Assembly: GCF_029643245.1 (NCBI RefSeq)
Contig: NZ_CP116398.1
Coordinates: 2,108,001-2,172,000 of the forward strand
Direction of reading: 5' to 3'
Source of the DNA: Methylomonas sp. EFPC3
GTDB taxonomy: Bacteria > Pseudomonadota > Gammaproteobacteria > Methylococcales > Methylomonadaceae
Length of the DNA: 64,000 nt
Shown one piece after another: positions 46,724 through 55,579 of this stretch (position 1 is the stretch's first letter; every line of letters begins with the position of its first letter). The notes beneath the pieces were generated by a model. The model was not told the origin of the DNA. It was given only the letters and a program-made list of their open reading frames with translations, and did no database searches. A program made the translations under genes and the position numbers.

Positions 46724-47338
46724 TCAACCCGAGATCAAGCCATGGCTTTCGGCAAATTTTTTCATCGCGTCCCGACCGTCCAAGCCAAGTTTCAGCTTCA
46801 ACGAGGTCTGACAGTTGGAAACGGTCTTGGAACTGATGCCAAACTGCTCGGCGATGTCTTGCAAGGCAAATCCCTCGGCCAACATGCAAAACACGTCGAA
46901 CTCGCGCGAACTCAATGCGTTGAACGGCTCCAACAAGCGCTTGACGTGGCGGATCGCCAAGACTTGGGCGATATCCGGGTCCAGATAATAGGCCCCGCCC
47001 AGAACTCGATGGGCTATTTCGGCCAGACGTTGCGTATCGGTACCGAAATCGGCGACTCCGACCACGCCCGCCTGCAGGTAGGCCAAGGCCCGGCTGCCAC
47101 AAACGCCGGCTACCAGCAGCGCCCGGCATTCCGGCGCAATTGCCCTAATCTCGGCGACGCGCGCGACCGCCCCGCGTTCAGCCCGGTCGGCGAACCAAAT
47201 CACGTCCGGCTGCGGCCGATCGCAGTCCGGGCCGGCGAATTCGGTGACGTCGGCCATTACTCCCTCTGCCGCTAAGGCGGCGGCATCGAACGTATTTGCA
47301 CTGGATTCTGAATCGACGACCAATAAGCGGATAGCCAA
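46724..47338 (-). CDS. LuxR/NarL-type response regulator with degenerate receiver
   Basis: A C-terminal LuxR helix-turn-helix is clear (LSSREFDVFCMLAEGFALQDIAEQFGISSKTVSNCQTSLKLKL). The N-terminal half starts like a receiver (IRLLVVDSE) and reads PDVIWFADR where the phosphorylated aspartate region should be, so phosphorylation is doubtful. A TTG at 47338 is preferred because the receiver fold starts there; the frame stays open to another TTG at 47425. The 205-residue product is near family length. No sensor kinase is adjacent. Confidence 0.82.
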   Translation of the reverse strand: MAIRLLVVDSESSANTFDAAALAAEGVMADVTEFAGPDCDRPQPDVIWFADRAERGAVARVAEIRAIAPECRALLVAGVCGSRALAYLQAGVVGVADFGTDTQRLAEIAHRVLGGAYYLDPDIAQVLAIRHVKRLLEPFNALSSREFDVFCMLAEGFALQDIAEQFGISSKTVSNCQTSLKLKLGLDGRDAMKKFAESHGLISG

Positions 47339-47738
47339 AACCGGACCTTGCAGATTGCGATGGTAAGTAAAAAGGAACAGGGAAGAGACGGCAGACCGAA
47401 TCCCTGAAACAGTCGCAGCCGCCAACCTCGACGCCGACGGACTACGCTTTGTAAGCTCAAACCCGGTGTCAATTCGCCGAATGCCGATAAAATTTCCGAA
47501 AAATTCCGCAGAAGATTCGGGACTTATCGCTCTACTCGCACTAAAACCGCGGCCTTACAATATTTAGTATCGCTTGATATCGGGAAATTTTCCCGGCCAA
47601 ATTTGGGTTTTATTCCCTACTAGCCATAATTCCCACCCGCTTAAAATGTGAGTCGGTTAACGGATTACTCAGGAGAAGTAACGACAAGGACGTTGCAGGA
47701 TGCGTTGTTGAATTAATTGTGTTTCCTCCGTTTGTTTT

Positions 47739-47781
47739 AAAAATCTGCGATGCAACCTCGGTATGCATCGCAGATTTTTTT
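47739..47781 (+). terminator. strong orphan terminator, possible end of a small RNA
   Basis: A 16-base arm with A-run (AAAAATCTGCGATGCA) pairs with TGCATCGCAGATTTTTTT around a nine-base loop. No plus-strand gene lies upstream back to the divergent regulator, so it ends either a short non-coding transcript started between about 47430 and 47700 or a leader of the broken secretin gene 100 bases downstream. The rest of the 455-base gap shows no gene. Confidence 0.75.
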
Positions 47782-47880
47782 GGACGTAAGCGCGGATCAG
47801 GCCGCCCCGCCCAGCAAAACAAACCGGAAACCCAAGAGTGATTACCCCGCCAAATTGGCGGCAAATAAGAAAAACAAAGG

Positions 47881-48535
47881 ATGCTTGGCTTGTTGGACAA
47901 GTTCACGAAGTGCATATTCCTATTGACGATCATGGTTTTGATGATTAGCGCCGATACGCAGGCAGCCGGCAACGCCTTTATTATCGAAGAACTGGAGTTC
48001 AAAAATACCCAGGTCGCCGACATCATCCGCGTGCTGTCCGAAGACGCCAAGGTCAACATCGTCGCCACCCCCGAAGCCGGTAAAAAAGAAGTCACCATCT
48101 TTCTCAAGAAAATCGCGCTCGAAGACGCCCTTCGCGCGATCTGTCGCATCAGCGAACTCTGGTACCGCCAGGACGAAGGCGGTCCCGGCACTTACCGACT
48201 GATGACCAAGGACCAGTACAGCCAAGATTTGATGCTGGGCCAGGACGACAATATCAAAGTATTTCAACTCCGCACCCCCAACGTCCTCGCCATTGCCATG
48301 GCCATTCAAAACCTGTACGCACCTCGGGTTCGAGTCAGCTTCAACCCGGTGATGGGCAGCGGATGGGCAATCTGACCTTTCAGGACCAGGTGCCTGGAAA
48401 CATGAGCGTCTAGGACGGCAAACATATCGATAGCGACAAGTTTGCCGAAGTCGCCGGCGCCAATAAAGTGGTGTTCGTCACCGTCAACCAGGAACACACA
48501 ACCAGCTCATCGTCAAAACCAGCGACCAGAGCAAT
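47881..48535 (+). pseudogene. secretin (type II/IV pilus Q-type) N-terminal remnant
   Basis: The intact part (about 164 residues to a stop at 48375) has a signal peptide (LTIMVLMISADTQAAG), an STN/secretin N0 domain (FKNTQVADIIRVLSEDAKVNIVATPEAGKKEV) and the beginning of N1 (VFQLRTPNVLAIAMAIQNLY). After GSGWAI the frame ends. A shifted frame continues weakly, with a TAG, as MGNLTFQDQVPG ... FAEVAGANKVVFVTVNQEH to about 48535, after which AT-rich DNA begins. N1-N3 and the whole outer-membrane gate domain are missing, so no pore can form. Confidence 0.75.
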
Positions 48536-48992
48536 GTGTGTAAGGAAACAAAAAACCGGGGAAGAGTTGTCCGCCTTCAGAGCCGGATTCAGGCAACACG
48601 GCAGACTCTGGGCCTTGGTTAACTAAGCAAAAAGGATAGAATTGCGCATCCTTGCGCAGTTGGAATCCTAGTTTCAGCATTCGGCGCAATTTCGACCGGA
48701 ACTAAATGCAACTCACCGCACGCAACTAGCTCAAATCGACAGTCGAATTGTCTCGGATATCTCCGACAGTTAACAATAAAAATAAGGATTTTATGAAGCC
48801 TAGATTTTTGTTGTTATTTTGCATCCCAAACTTATTTAAAAATAATACGGAAGATAGCAAACATTGGAGTAGCTAGATGGGCGCATGCTTGTAATATACT
48901 CTCAGCACTTCAAAGTTTAATTTGACAATATATAGCATATTGTTTTACATAAAACCTGGTCATGCAAAGAGTATAATTACTTAGTTAACCAA
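48536..48992. other. AT-rich junction region, no gene supported
   Basis: Base composition falls sharply here. A 27-codon frame (48793-48876) has an AAGGA site and a hydrophobic start but no family resemblance; it may be the stump of an exported protein gene. An imperfect hairpin around 48636-48670 (GGAT ... ATCC with TGCGCA repeats) is present. No clear insertion-sequence end was recognised. Confidence 0.45.
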
Positions 48993-49868
48993 TCAAGCTT
49001 TATTCCCTCGGCGCGCTGAGAAACCCAAAAAACTCAAACCTGTTGCTATCAGGACGAAAGCTCCCGGTAAAGGGACGGGGGCGGTGGTAGCAGTTGGAAT
49101 ATAACCGCCGATATATCCGCGTACAACCGCTTGACCTTCTTCACCGGCTTGTCCAAAACCGATTGCTTTTTCACCCAAGGCGTAATTAGTTGCATCTGTT
49201 TTCACAAGATATAATCCACTCCAAGGATTACCTTCAGATAAGCTTATATCACTTCTTTGGCGAACGGCATCGGCATCAAAAGGCAAAGTCGGAGCGGGGC
49301 TTAAGCTATCAGTGCGCGCCGCCTGATACTGCCTTAAGTCAAAATCGGTTAAATATGTCCAGGCCGATGCTGTTTCAAACCCGGAAAAGCCATAGCGATA
49401 TAGAAAGTTTGCCTCCTCATTATTATCAAGTTGATTGAGTGCGCGTGTACCAAACACCAGTTTGTTGTCTGCACTATCGCGATACACAAAATCGAAATAA
49501 TCAAATTGGCCAGGCTGCGACAAGGCCACATCACGCGTAACCTGCCAATCCAGCAAAGTCAAGGTGCCGGTAGAAATTGTATTTGTGCCTGTAAATGCGC
49601 GATAGCTCAGCGAACTGGCTACTACCTCACCCGTTAAATTTGAAGGATCAAAACCGTTTAAATAGATCGCAGAAGTGGTCTCTATAAACAATTTATCCAC
49701 ATTTTGATTAGTTGTCCCAGAAACGATGCCGCCGTTACCGGTGGTTAAACTGCCTCCAACACCGTTGTTTAAAGTCACAAAATTCCCCGCTTGGGATGTT
49801 GTCGACCCTGCAAAAAACGCTGTTGCCAGTAAGGCCTGTACACCTAAGTTTTTTAACTTAACTTTCAT
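48993..49868 (-). CDS. PEP-CTERM (VPLPGA) exosortase-sorted protein
   Basis: The 291-residue protein has a signal peptide (ALLATAFFAGSTTSQAG) and a C-terminal sorting signal: VPLPGA, a hydrophobic stretch (FVLIATGLSFLGF) and the basic tail SARRGNKA. Exosortase cuts such proteins after export, and they commonly become extracellular matrix components. The body is beta-rich with several Asn/Thr-rich segments and no named domain. AAGGAGA precedes the ATG. The coding sequence is AT-richer than the core genome. No exosortase gene is in the window. Confidence 0.87.
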   Translation of the reverse strand: MKVKLKNLGVQALLATAFFAGSTTSQAGNFVTLNNGVGGSLTTGNGGIVSGTTNQNVDKLFIETTSAIYLNGFDPSNLTGEVVASSLSYRAFTGTNTISTGTLTLLDWQVTRDVALSQPGQFDYFDFVYRDSADNKLVFGTRALNQLDNNEEANFLYRYGFSGFETASAWTYLTDFDLRQYQAARTDSLSPAPTLPFDADAVRQRSDISLSEGNPWSGLYLVKTDATNYALGEKAIGFGQAGEEGQAVVRGYIGGYIPTATTAPVPLPGAFVLIATGLSFLGFSARRGNKA

Positions 49869-50467
49869 GGACGTCTCCTTAAAAATTGATGTCCGTTTTG
49901 CTTGAAAAAATTTAAAACACTATATTAACAACCCCACATCACTACTAATTCATCCACAAATCAGAAAACTAAAAAACCCATTATAGTCAGCGGAATTTTC
50001 GGCCAGAACCAAAAACCTGTCCTGGATAATAAATGGATAGAACTTGTAGAATAGGACCAAATTACTTATAGCGACACATAAATTATCACAAATATCCCTT
50101 GAGTTTGAGCTAGCAGACTTAAAGAAAAAGAAAAGGAATTTTTCCCGGAACAAACAATAATTGACCCGCCTTCGTCTATTTTACAACAGCAAGCTAACTC
50201 TCATGGTTGGCAGACTGTTGAAAAATTGATTTTTAGTGCTATCCGTTCACAATATATGGCACAGGGCTTATAAAAAAACACTAAATGTAGTGATTGGCAA
50301 TTCGTTTTTTGCAAAACCAACAGCCGGCAAACACTGCAATTCGCAATGATTTTTTCACCAAAGCATAAAAAAGGAATTATTCCCTTGTCTTTGGTTATAA
50401 ATTTCCCGAAAATCGGACTCGAACATTTTGTTCGCAACATTCGTTATTACAATATTAATTAACAGTC
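49869..50467. other. AT-rich divergent intergenic region
   Basis: About 600 bases between two divergent exosortase substrates. Two short minus-strand open frames (49950-50153 and 50201-50440) have no ribosome-binding site or recognisable features and are not called. CTGTTGAAAAA at 50215 resembles the terminal repeat of the MITE-like element at 61331-61459 and may be an insertion-sequence scrap. Confidence 0.5.
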
Positions 50468-51301
50468 ATGAAAAATTCGATTAAATATTTAACGCTGATT
50501 AGTGCGTTTGCTTTAAATGCCCCCAGTGCATGGTCAGCCACGGTTAACTTGAATTTCAATTATATAGCGACCAATAAGTATGGCAGTGCAGGCGTATCTC
50601 CGGTCGCCTCACTGACCATTACAGACCTTGCAGACATACTCACGCCGGCGCAACTGGCCTCAGCGGGGGAGGGCTCTGGGGGCGTCAGAGCAACAATCAC
50701 AAATCTCGGAACCAATCAGTTCGGCAGCGGTGTGGCAGGCACCGCCACGTGGATCGGTTCTTATGTGCTAAATTTTCCGGGCACCATGGATCACGAAGAG
50801 AATGGTCTCAATGGATACGACAGTGCAGGCGTCGGAAATCGTTGGGCAAATGTTAGCGGCACACCTTTAGGTAGTGGCGGCATCGAGTGGCAAGAAGGGG
50901 GCGCCACCAATGGTTGGCAGGCTTTTGCCCAGGAATTCAATTTCAGCGGATCGACATTCACTGCCGACAGCCTGACCCAAGGCAAGAGCTCCACCATTGA
51001 TATCTTCAATGGAGCTGGTTTGTCCAACATCAGTGTAGCTAGCCTACTCAGCAATCCGGTTACTAATGGCAACGACCCGAGCCTTCCGGATACTTATGCC
51101 TGGATTAAAATTCGCGGAACGACCAACATCGATCCGTCATTGCGCGGTATTGCCGCGAGCGGCTATTGGGGTAATTCAGCCAGCACCGCGAATTCCTATC
51201 GTCTTGATGTAATAGCCCCCGTCCCTGTTCCTGCAGCGCTGCCACTATTTACTAGTGCATTGCTCGGTATCGGTCTGCTGAGGGCGCGAAAGGTCGGTTA
51301 A
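50468..51301 (+). CDS. PEP-CTERM (VPVPAA) exosortase-sorted protein
   Basis: The 277-residue protein starts with a signal peptide (LISAFALNAPSAWSATV) and ends with VPVPAALPLFTSALLGIGLLRARKVG, the VPxPAA-transmembrane-Arg signature of exosortase targets. The middle is rich in Gly, Ser, Asn and Thr with no known domain; an EW-rich segment (IEWQEGGATNGWQAF) might be structural. It is divergent from the other PEP-CTERM gene and precedes a TonB receptor by 207 bases on the same strand. No convincing ribosome-binding site is seen at this ATG. Confidence 0.86.
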   Translation: MKNSIKYLTLISAFALNAPSAWSATVNLNFNYIATNKYGSAGVSPVASLTITDLADILTPAQLASAGEGSGGVRATITNLGTNQFGSGVAGTATWIGSYVLNFPGTMDHEENGLNGYDSAGVGNRWANVSGTPLGSGGIEWQEGGATNGWQAFAQEFNFSGSTFTADSLTQGKSSTIDIFNGAGLSNISVASLLSNPVTNGNDPSLPDTYAWIKIRGTTNIDPSLRGIAASGYWGNSASTANSYRLDVIAPVPVPAALPLFTSALLGIGLLRARKVG

Positions 51302-51327
51302 GACTTCGTTCTTGGTTTATTTCTTCT

Positions 51328-51361
51328 GACCGGCATTTCAATGTCCATGGGATGACCGGTC
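51328..51361 (+). terminator. hairpin after PEP-CTERM gene
   Basis: GACCGG-CAT pairs with ATG-A-CCGGTC with one bulge, 27 bases after the stop. There is no strong T-run, so it is a weak terminator candidate. Confidence 0.4.
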
Positions 51362-51508
51362 TTACATCTCCCTTCATTGATGCCGGCACGGCAACACCTG
51401 GATTGCTGATAGTCAATTAGCCGAATCGAGAGGCCGTTTCAAACAGTCGTATTCATGAGCTCTGGAATTAGTGCAAAGGCCTAAGAATGAATAAGAACTA
51501 GCTTATCT

Positions 51509-54226
51509 ATGGCTACATATATTGTGAAAAAGTATTTTATTGCAGGTATTGTGTTTTATAGTGCAGCTAGCACTACGTTGTTATCTTTTAAAGCAAAAGC
51601 AAATGAAAGTGCAGCCGATCCGATAGAAAATATTGTTTTGGAAAGCGGGCAATCACCCCCTGAAAATCAAACACAAAGCGCACAACAGCCTGCAAAATCG
51701 GAAGTTAAACTTGAAGCCTCGCAAGACTCCTCCGAGCCGCCAAATCAAATACCAGATCAATCAACCGACCAGCAAAAAGATGTTTCCCAATTAGAAGACG
51801 TTATAGTTACAGAACGTCGTCTTCGCATTATCACACCTCTACCTGGATTGGCAATTGATCGCGGGATGTCAACCACCAATATACAAAGTGCATCCGATAA
51901 AGACTTGGCCGAATCTAAAGCGTTGAATGTAACCGAATTTTTGAATAGTCAAATGCAATCGGTTAGCGTTACGGACTATGCTGGCAATCCTTTTCAGCAG
52001 GATCTCAATTTCCGCGGTTTTACTGCGTCACCTGCTATCGGAACGCCGCAAGGCATTTCGGTTTATATGGATGGTGTTCGCATTAATGAGCCATTTGGCG
52101 AAATTGTAAATTGGGGTTTAATTCCCATGAATGCATTAGCCAGTTTGGATTTGATTCCTGGCACCAATCCCATGTTCGGCTTAAATACGTTGGGTGGTGC
52201 CTTGGCATTAAGAACCAAAACTGGCTTCAGTGACGAACATACTAGAGCACAAGTATTAGGTGGTAGTTGGGGCAGGCTGCAAACGCAGATTTCTAACGGT
52301 ATAAATAATGGTACTTTTGGGTTATTTACTGCCTATAACCAATTAAAAGAAGACGGTTGGCGTGTTAATTCGCCTAGCAATATCCGGCAATTGTATAACC
52401 AGTTAACACTTCGATTACCTTTTGGCGAACTTAATGTTAGTGCCCTTAATATAGACAACAAACTAGTCGGTAATGGCTTATTACCGTATGAAACCGCTGA
52501 TATTAATCGAGAAGCCGTGTTTACCTCGCCCGACGAATCGAGAAATGACATGAGCCACTATAATGTTAATGCGCAAGCTTATTTAAGCGACGCCATCAGC
52601 CTGACGGGTATGGCCTATAGCCGTAAGATAGACCAATCGGCGGTTAATGGTGATATTTATGATACTTACAATGCTTTACAAGGGCGTGTAGCAGGCGTTG
52701 AATATATAAAAGGCGTATTCAATTTATCTGATCTAAAGCAAAGTTCTGAAGGTTTGGCCTTGCAAATGATGTTGGATTCTAACAAACATCAAATGGTGCT
52801 TGGCGCAACGTTGGATAGTAATAAAATCCATTTTTTGCAAGGGCAAAAGTTTGGCGAAATCAACGACATATCGCATGTCGTGACGCCGGTTAGAGACGAG
52901 GCTTATTCTATTGAGGGCTTGTATGCGGCAAAATTTCCCGTTACTAGAAATGATCTTAATGGACAAAGCACAACAAAAAGTATCTTTTTTACAGATACTT
53001 GGTCACCGCTTGATGACTTGCATATTACTTTTGGCGCACGTTATAACTGGACTAATGTGACCAATAACTTGACATCAGATCGCGGCATCGATTTATACCA
53101 ATTTGCCGTTGATCCGAGCCAACCCAATCGAGGATTACTAGACCCTCTCCGACAGCGTTGCGCACTAAATTCAGCTGATTTTCGTGCCCGCTTTATCTGT
53201 AGTGAAGGAGATTACAATTATCAAAGTTTCAACCCGGCCCTTGGTATTACCTGGCAAGCGAAGCAAGATTTGGCTGTTTATGCCAACATCAGCAGAGGCG
53301 CAAGAACGCCTACGGTCATTGAATTGGGTTGCGCCAACGATAAAACTAAAGATAATAGTCTCGGCAGCACCAATTATCAATATGGCTGTTCGATTCCCAC
53401 CGCGTTATCATCCGATCCTTATTTGGAGCAGGTGCGCTCCACTGCATTCGAGGCTGGCTTTCGCGGTGCTACAGACATTTTGCAATGGAACGTGGGCTGG
53501 TTTCGTACCGATTTAACAAACGATATTTTATTTGTGCCGCTAGGCCGTAAAAACCGGGGTTTATTTGATAATTTTGGGGGTACCCGGCGTGAAGGCCTTG
53601 AGATGGGACTGGATGGGACTTTAGGCAAAAACAAGCTGCATTTGAGCTACACGTTTTTAGAAGCGACCTTTGAATCTGCAGCGCGCACAATCAATGAAAG
53701 CAATAGTAGCAACACCGCGCCAATAACCTTGCAGGCTTATAACCAAATAGAACCTGGTGATTCTTTACCAGGCCTGCCCAACCATATCATTCAAGCCGGC
53801 TGGAGTCATCAGTTCAATGACAAATTTGATTTCACTATTAATATGGTAGCGCATTCATCAGCCTTTGTACGCGGCAACGAAAATAATGACCATCAACCAA
53901 GAGCCGCCAGTAATGCCACAGGCGGTGGCTTTAATCGCGACCCAAACGACTATATCGGTGGTGGTAAAACTGCAGGCTATATCGTGTTTAACCTGAGAGC
54001 GAATTATAAGTTTAATAAAAGCATTACCCTGTTTGCCAAAGTAGACAACCTGTTTAATAAAAAATATGCCACTGCAGGTGATTTAGGCCGCAACAGCTTT
54101 GACTCTGCAGGTAACTTTATTACTGATTCTGATGCTTGGAATAAAACCACCTTTATTGGACCGGGCGCGCCCTTGGCAGCGTGGGTAGGATTGGATGTCG
54201 ATTTGGACTGGACGGAATTTAAATAA
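51509..54226 (+). CDS. TonB-dependent receptor in AT-rich island
   Basis: The 905-residue outer-membrane receptor has a signal sequence (YFIAGIVFYSAASTTLL ... KANES) and then a long Pro/Gln/Ser-rich linker (residues about 35-95). A plug domain (LEDVIVTERRL; DLNFRGFTASPAIGTPQGISVYMDGVRINEPFGE; GLNTLGGALAL) and a barrel ending in LDVDLDWTEFK follow. The linker before the plug is longer than in most receptors. The codon usage is AT-rich, unlike the receptor at 33931-36267, pointing to separate ancestry. The ligand is unknown. It is flanked upstream by exosortase-sorted proteins and downstream by a broken GC-rich gene tail. Confidence 0.92.
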   Translation: MATYIVKKYFIAGIVFYSAASTTLLSFKAKANESAADPIENIVLESGQSPPENQTQSAQQPAKSEVKLEASQDSSEPPNQIPDQSTDQQKDVSQLEDVIVTERRLRIITPLPGLAIDRGMSTTNIQSASDKDLAESKALNVTEFLNSQMQSVSVTDYAGNPFQQDLNFRGFTASPAIGTPQGISVYMDGVRINEPFGEIVNWGLIPMNALASLDLIPGTNPMFGLNTLGGALALRTKTGFSDEHTRAQVLGGSWGRLQTQISNGINNGTFGLFTAYNQLKEDGWRVNSPSNIRQLYNQLTLRLPFGELNVSALNIDNKLVGNGLLPYETADINREAVFTSPDESRNDMSHYNVNAQAYLSDAISLTGMAYSRKIDQSAVNGDIYDTYNALQGRVAGVEYIKGVFNLSDLKQSSEGLALQMMLDSNKHQMVLGATLDSNKIHFLQGQKFGEINDISHVVTPVRDEAYSIEGLYAAKFPVTRNDLNGQSTTKSIFFTDTWSPLDDLHITFGARYNWTNVTNNLTSDRGIDLYQFAVDPSQPNRGLLDPLRQRCALNSADFRARFICSEGDYNYQSFNPALGITWQAKQDLAVYANISRGARTPTVIELGCANDKTKDNSLGSTNYQYGCSIPTALSSDPYLEQVRSTAFEAGFRGATDILQWNVGWFRTDLTNDILFVPLGRKNRGLFDNFGGTRREGLEMGLDGTLGKNKLHLSYTFLEATFESAARTINESNSSNTAPITLQAYNQIEPGDSLPGLPNHIIQAGWSHQFNDKFDFTINMVAHSSAFVRGNENNDHQPRAASNATGGGFNRDPNDYIGGGKTAGYIVFNLRANYKFNKSITLFAKVDNLFNKKYATAGDLGRNSFDSAGNFITDSDAWNKTTFIGPGAPLAAWVGLDVDLDWTEFK

Positions 54227-54250
54227 AAAGTAAGGGTATCTATTCAATAT

Positions 54251-54454
54251 CCATTTGTAAAAGGCAAACGAAGAGGCAAGCCCTTTATCGCCTTGCTGGA
54301 AGTCACCGGCGTCGGCACCTTCATGGTCCGCGAGGGCGACGAATTCAATTTCGACCCCTCGCAACCGAAAAACGCGATTCGGGTCAGCAAGATCACCCGG
54401 CTCAGCGTCACGGTGGAAACCGGCACGCTCGGTTCGATCCGGGTACTGCGCTGA
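54251..54454 (+). pseudogene. GC-rich C-terminal fragment of a secretion/pilus-like gene
   Basis: Directly after the AT-rich receptor gene the composition returns to GC-rich. One frame reads GKPFIALLEVTGVGTFMVREGDEFNFDPSQPKNAIRV-type sequence, ending SVTVETGTLGSIRVLR and a stop at 54454. No start codon with ribosome-binding site precedes it; only the receptor stop lies upstream in frame. The compact beta-rich pattern recalls the C-terminal homology region of GspC/PilP-like partners of secretins, but this is a weak resemblance. With the secretin stump at 47.9-48.5 kb it may mark the other side of one disrupted locus. Confidence 0.5.
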
Positions 54455-54463
54455 CGGCGGCGC

Positions 54464-55576
54464 TCAATACAAGCGCTTGCGAAACAACCAGCCGGCGCAG
54501 CTCAGACAGAACAGGCCAATGATCGCCAGCGGCCAGTATTGGTCGAGCAAATCGGCGGTCTGCAAGCCTTGCAGAAACACGCCGCGGATGATGACCAGAA
54601 AATAGCGCAGCGGGTTGATCAGCGTGAAATGCTGCACCAGCTCGGGCATGTTTTCGATCGGCGTGGCGTAGCCGGACAAAATCACGCCGGGCACGATCAC
54701 CAGAAAACCGCCGAGCAGGCCCTGTTGCTGGGTTAACGACAGCGACGAAATCATCAGGCCGACGCCGATCACCGAAAACACGTACAACACGATCCCCAGA
54801 TACAGCGCCGGCAGGCTGCCCAACAACGGCACCTGAAACCAGAACACCGCGAAAAAGATACTGAGCGAGGCTTCCAGCACGCCGATGATCAGGCCCGGTA
54901 TCGCCTTGCCCAACAGAATTTCGGTCGGGGTAAACGGCGTGACCAGCAGTTGGTCAAAGGTGCCCTGCTCCCGCTCCCGCGCCACCGACAAGGCCGAGAC
55001 CGTCATCGTCACCACCAGGGTCAGCAGGCCGACGATGCCAGGCACAATGAACCAGCGGCTTTCCAGATTGGGGTTGAACCAGGCCCGCACGATCAGTTCC
55101 GCCGGCGGCCCGGCCTGGCCGCGGCCGGCCGCCCAGTCGTTGTTGAACCGGCTCAATACCGAACGCAGGTACCCCTGCGCAATCTGCGCGGTATTCGAAT
55201 CGCGCCCGTCCAGCAACACTTGCAGACTGCCCGACTGGTGCCCGCCGAGCAGATCGCGACTGAAATTGCGGCCGATGTGCAACACCAGCAACACCCGCTT
55301 GCTGTCCAGCGCGGCGGCGATCTGCTCCTGCCGGGTAATCCGCAGCTCTTCGCGGAAGGCCGGCGCGCCGGTAAAGCGGGCGATCAAATCCCGCGCCGCT
55401 TGTCCGCTGTCTTCGCTGTAAATCGCAATCGGCATTTGGTTCAGATCGAAGGTGGAGGCGTAGCTGAGCACGAACAGTTGCACCAACGGCGGCACGATCA
55501 GCACGAAGCGGCTTTTCTTGTCGCGCAGCAAATTCAAAAATTCTTTAGCCAACAAGGCATAAACCCGCCACCACAT
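54464..55576 (-). CDS. ybhR: ABC-2 exporter permease (YbhR-like)
   Basis: The 370-residue inner-membrane permease of the ABC-2 family has an N-terminal membrane segment (FVLIVPPLVQLFVLSYAST), a periplasmic domain to about residue 175, and five C-terminal membrane helices (VPGIVGLLTLVVTMTVSALSVA onward). The ABC-2 segment EREQGTFDQLLVTPFTPTEILLGK couples it to the ATPase. It is last in the order ybhG-ybhF-ybhS-ybhR, three bases after ybhS, like E. coli ybhGFSR. In E. coli that system is linked to drug and cation efflux; the substrate here is unknown. Confidence 0.9.
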   Translation of the reverse strand: MWWRVYALLAKEFLNLLRDKKSRFVLIVPPLVQLFVLSYASTFDLNQMPIAIYSEDSGQAARDLIARFTGAPAFREELRITRQEQIAAALDSKRVLLVLHIGRNFSRDLLGGHQSGSLQVLLDGRDSNTAQIAQGYLRSVLSRFNNDWAAGRGQAGPPAELIVRAWFNPNLESRWFIVPGIVGLLTLVVTMTVSALSVAREREQGTFDQLLVTPFTPTEILLGKAIPGLIIGVLEASLSIFFAVFWFQVPLLGSLPALYLGIVLYVFSVIGVGLMISSLSLTQQQGLLGGFLVIVPGVILSGYATPIENMPELVQHFTLINPLRYFLVIIRGVFLQGLQTADLLDQYWPLAIIGLFCLSCAGWLFRKRLY

Positions 55577-55579
55577 CGC

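Noticed and set aside
48793-48876. 27-codon frame with a ribosome-binding site and hydrophobic start
   Set aside because: Too short to support as a gene; most likely the stump of a lost exported-protein gene.
50201-50440. 79-residue minus-strand open frame in the AT-rich divergent region
   Set aside because: No ribosome-binding site, no family resemblance, and it sits in the region needed for divergent promoters. The overlapping region also holds a similar unsupported frame (49950-50153).
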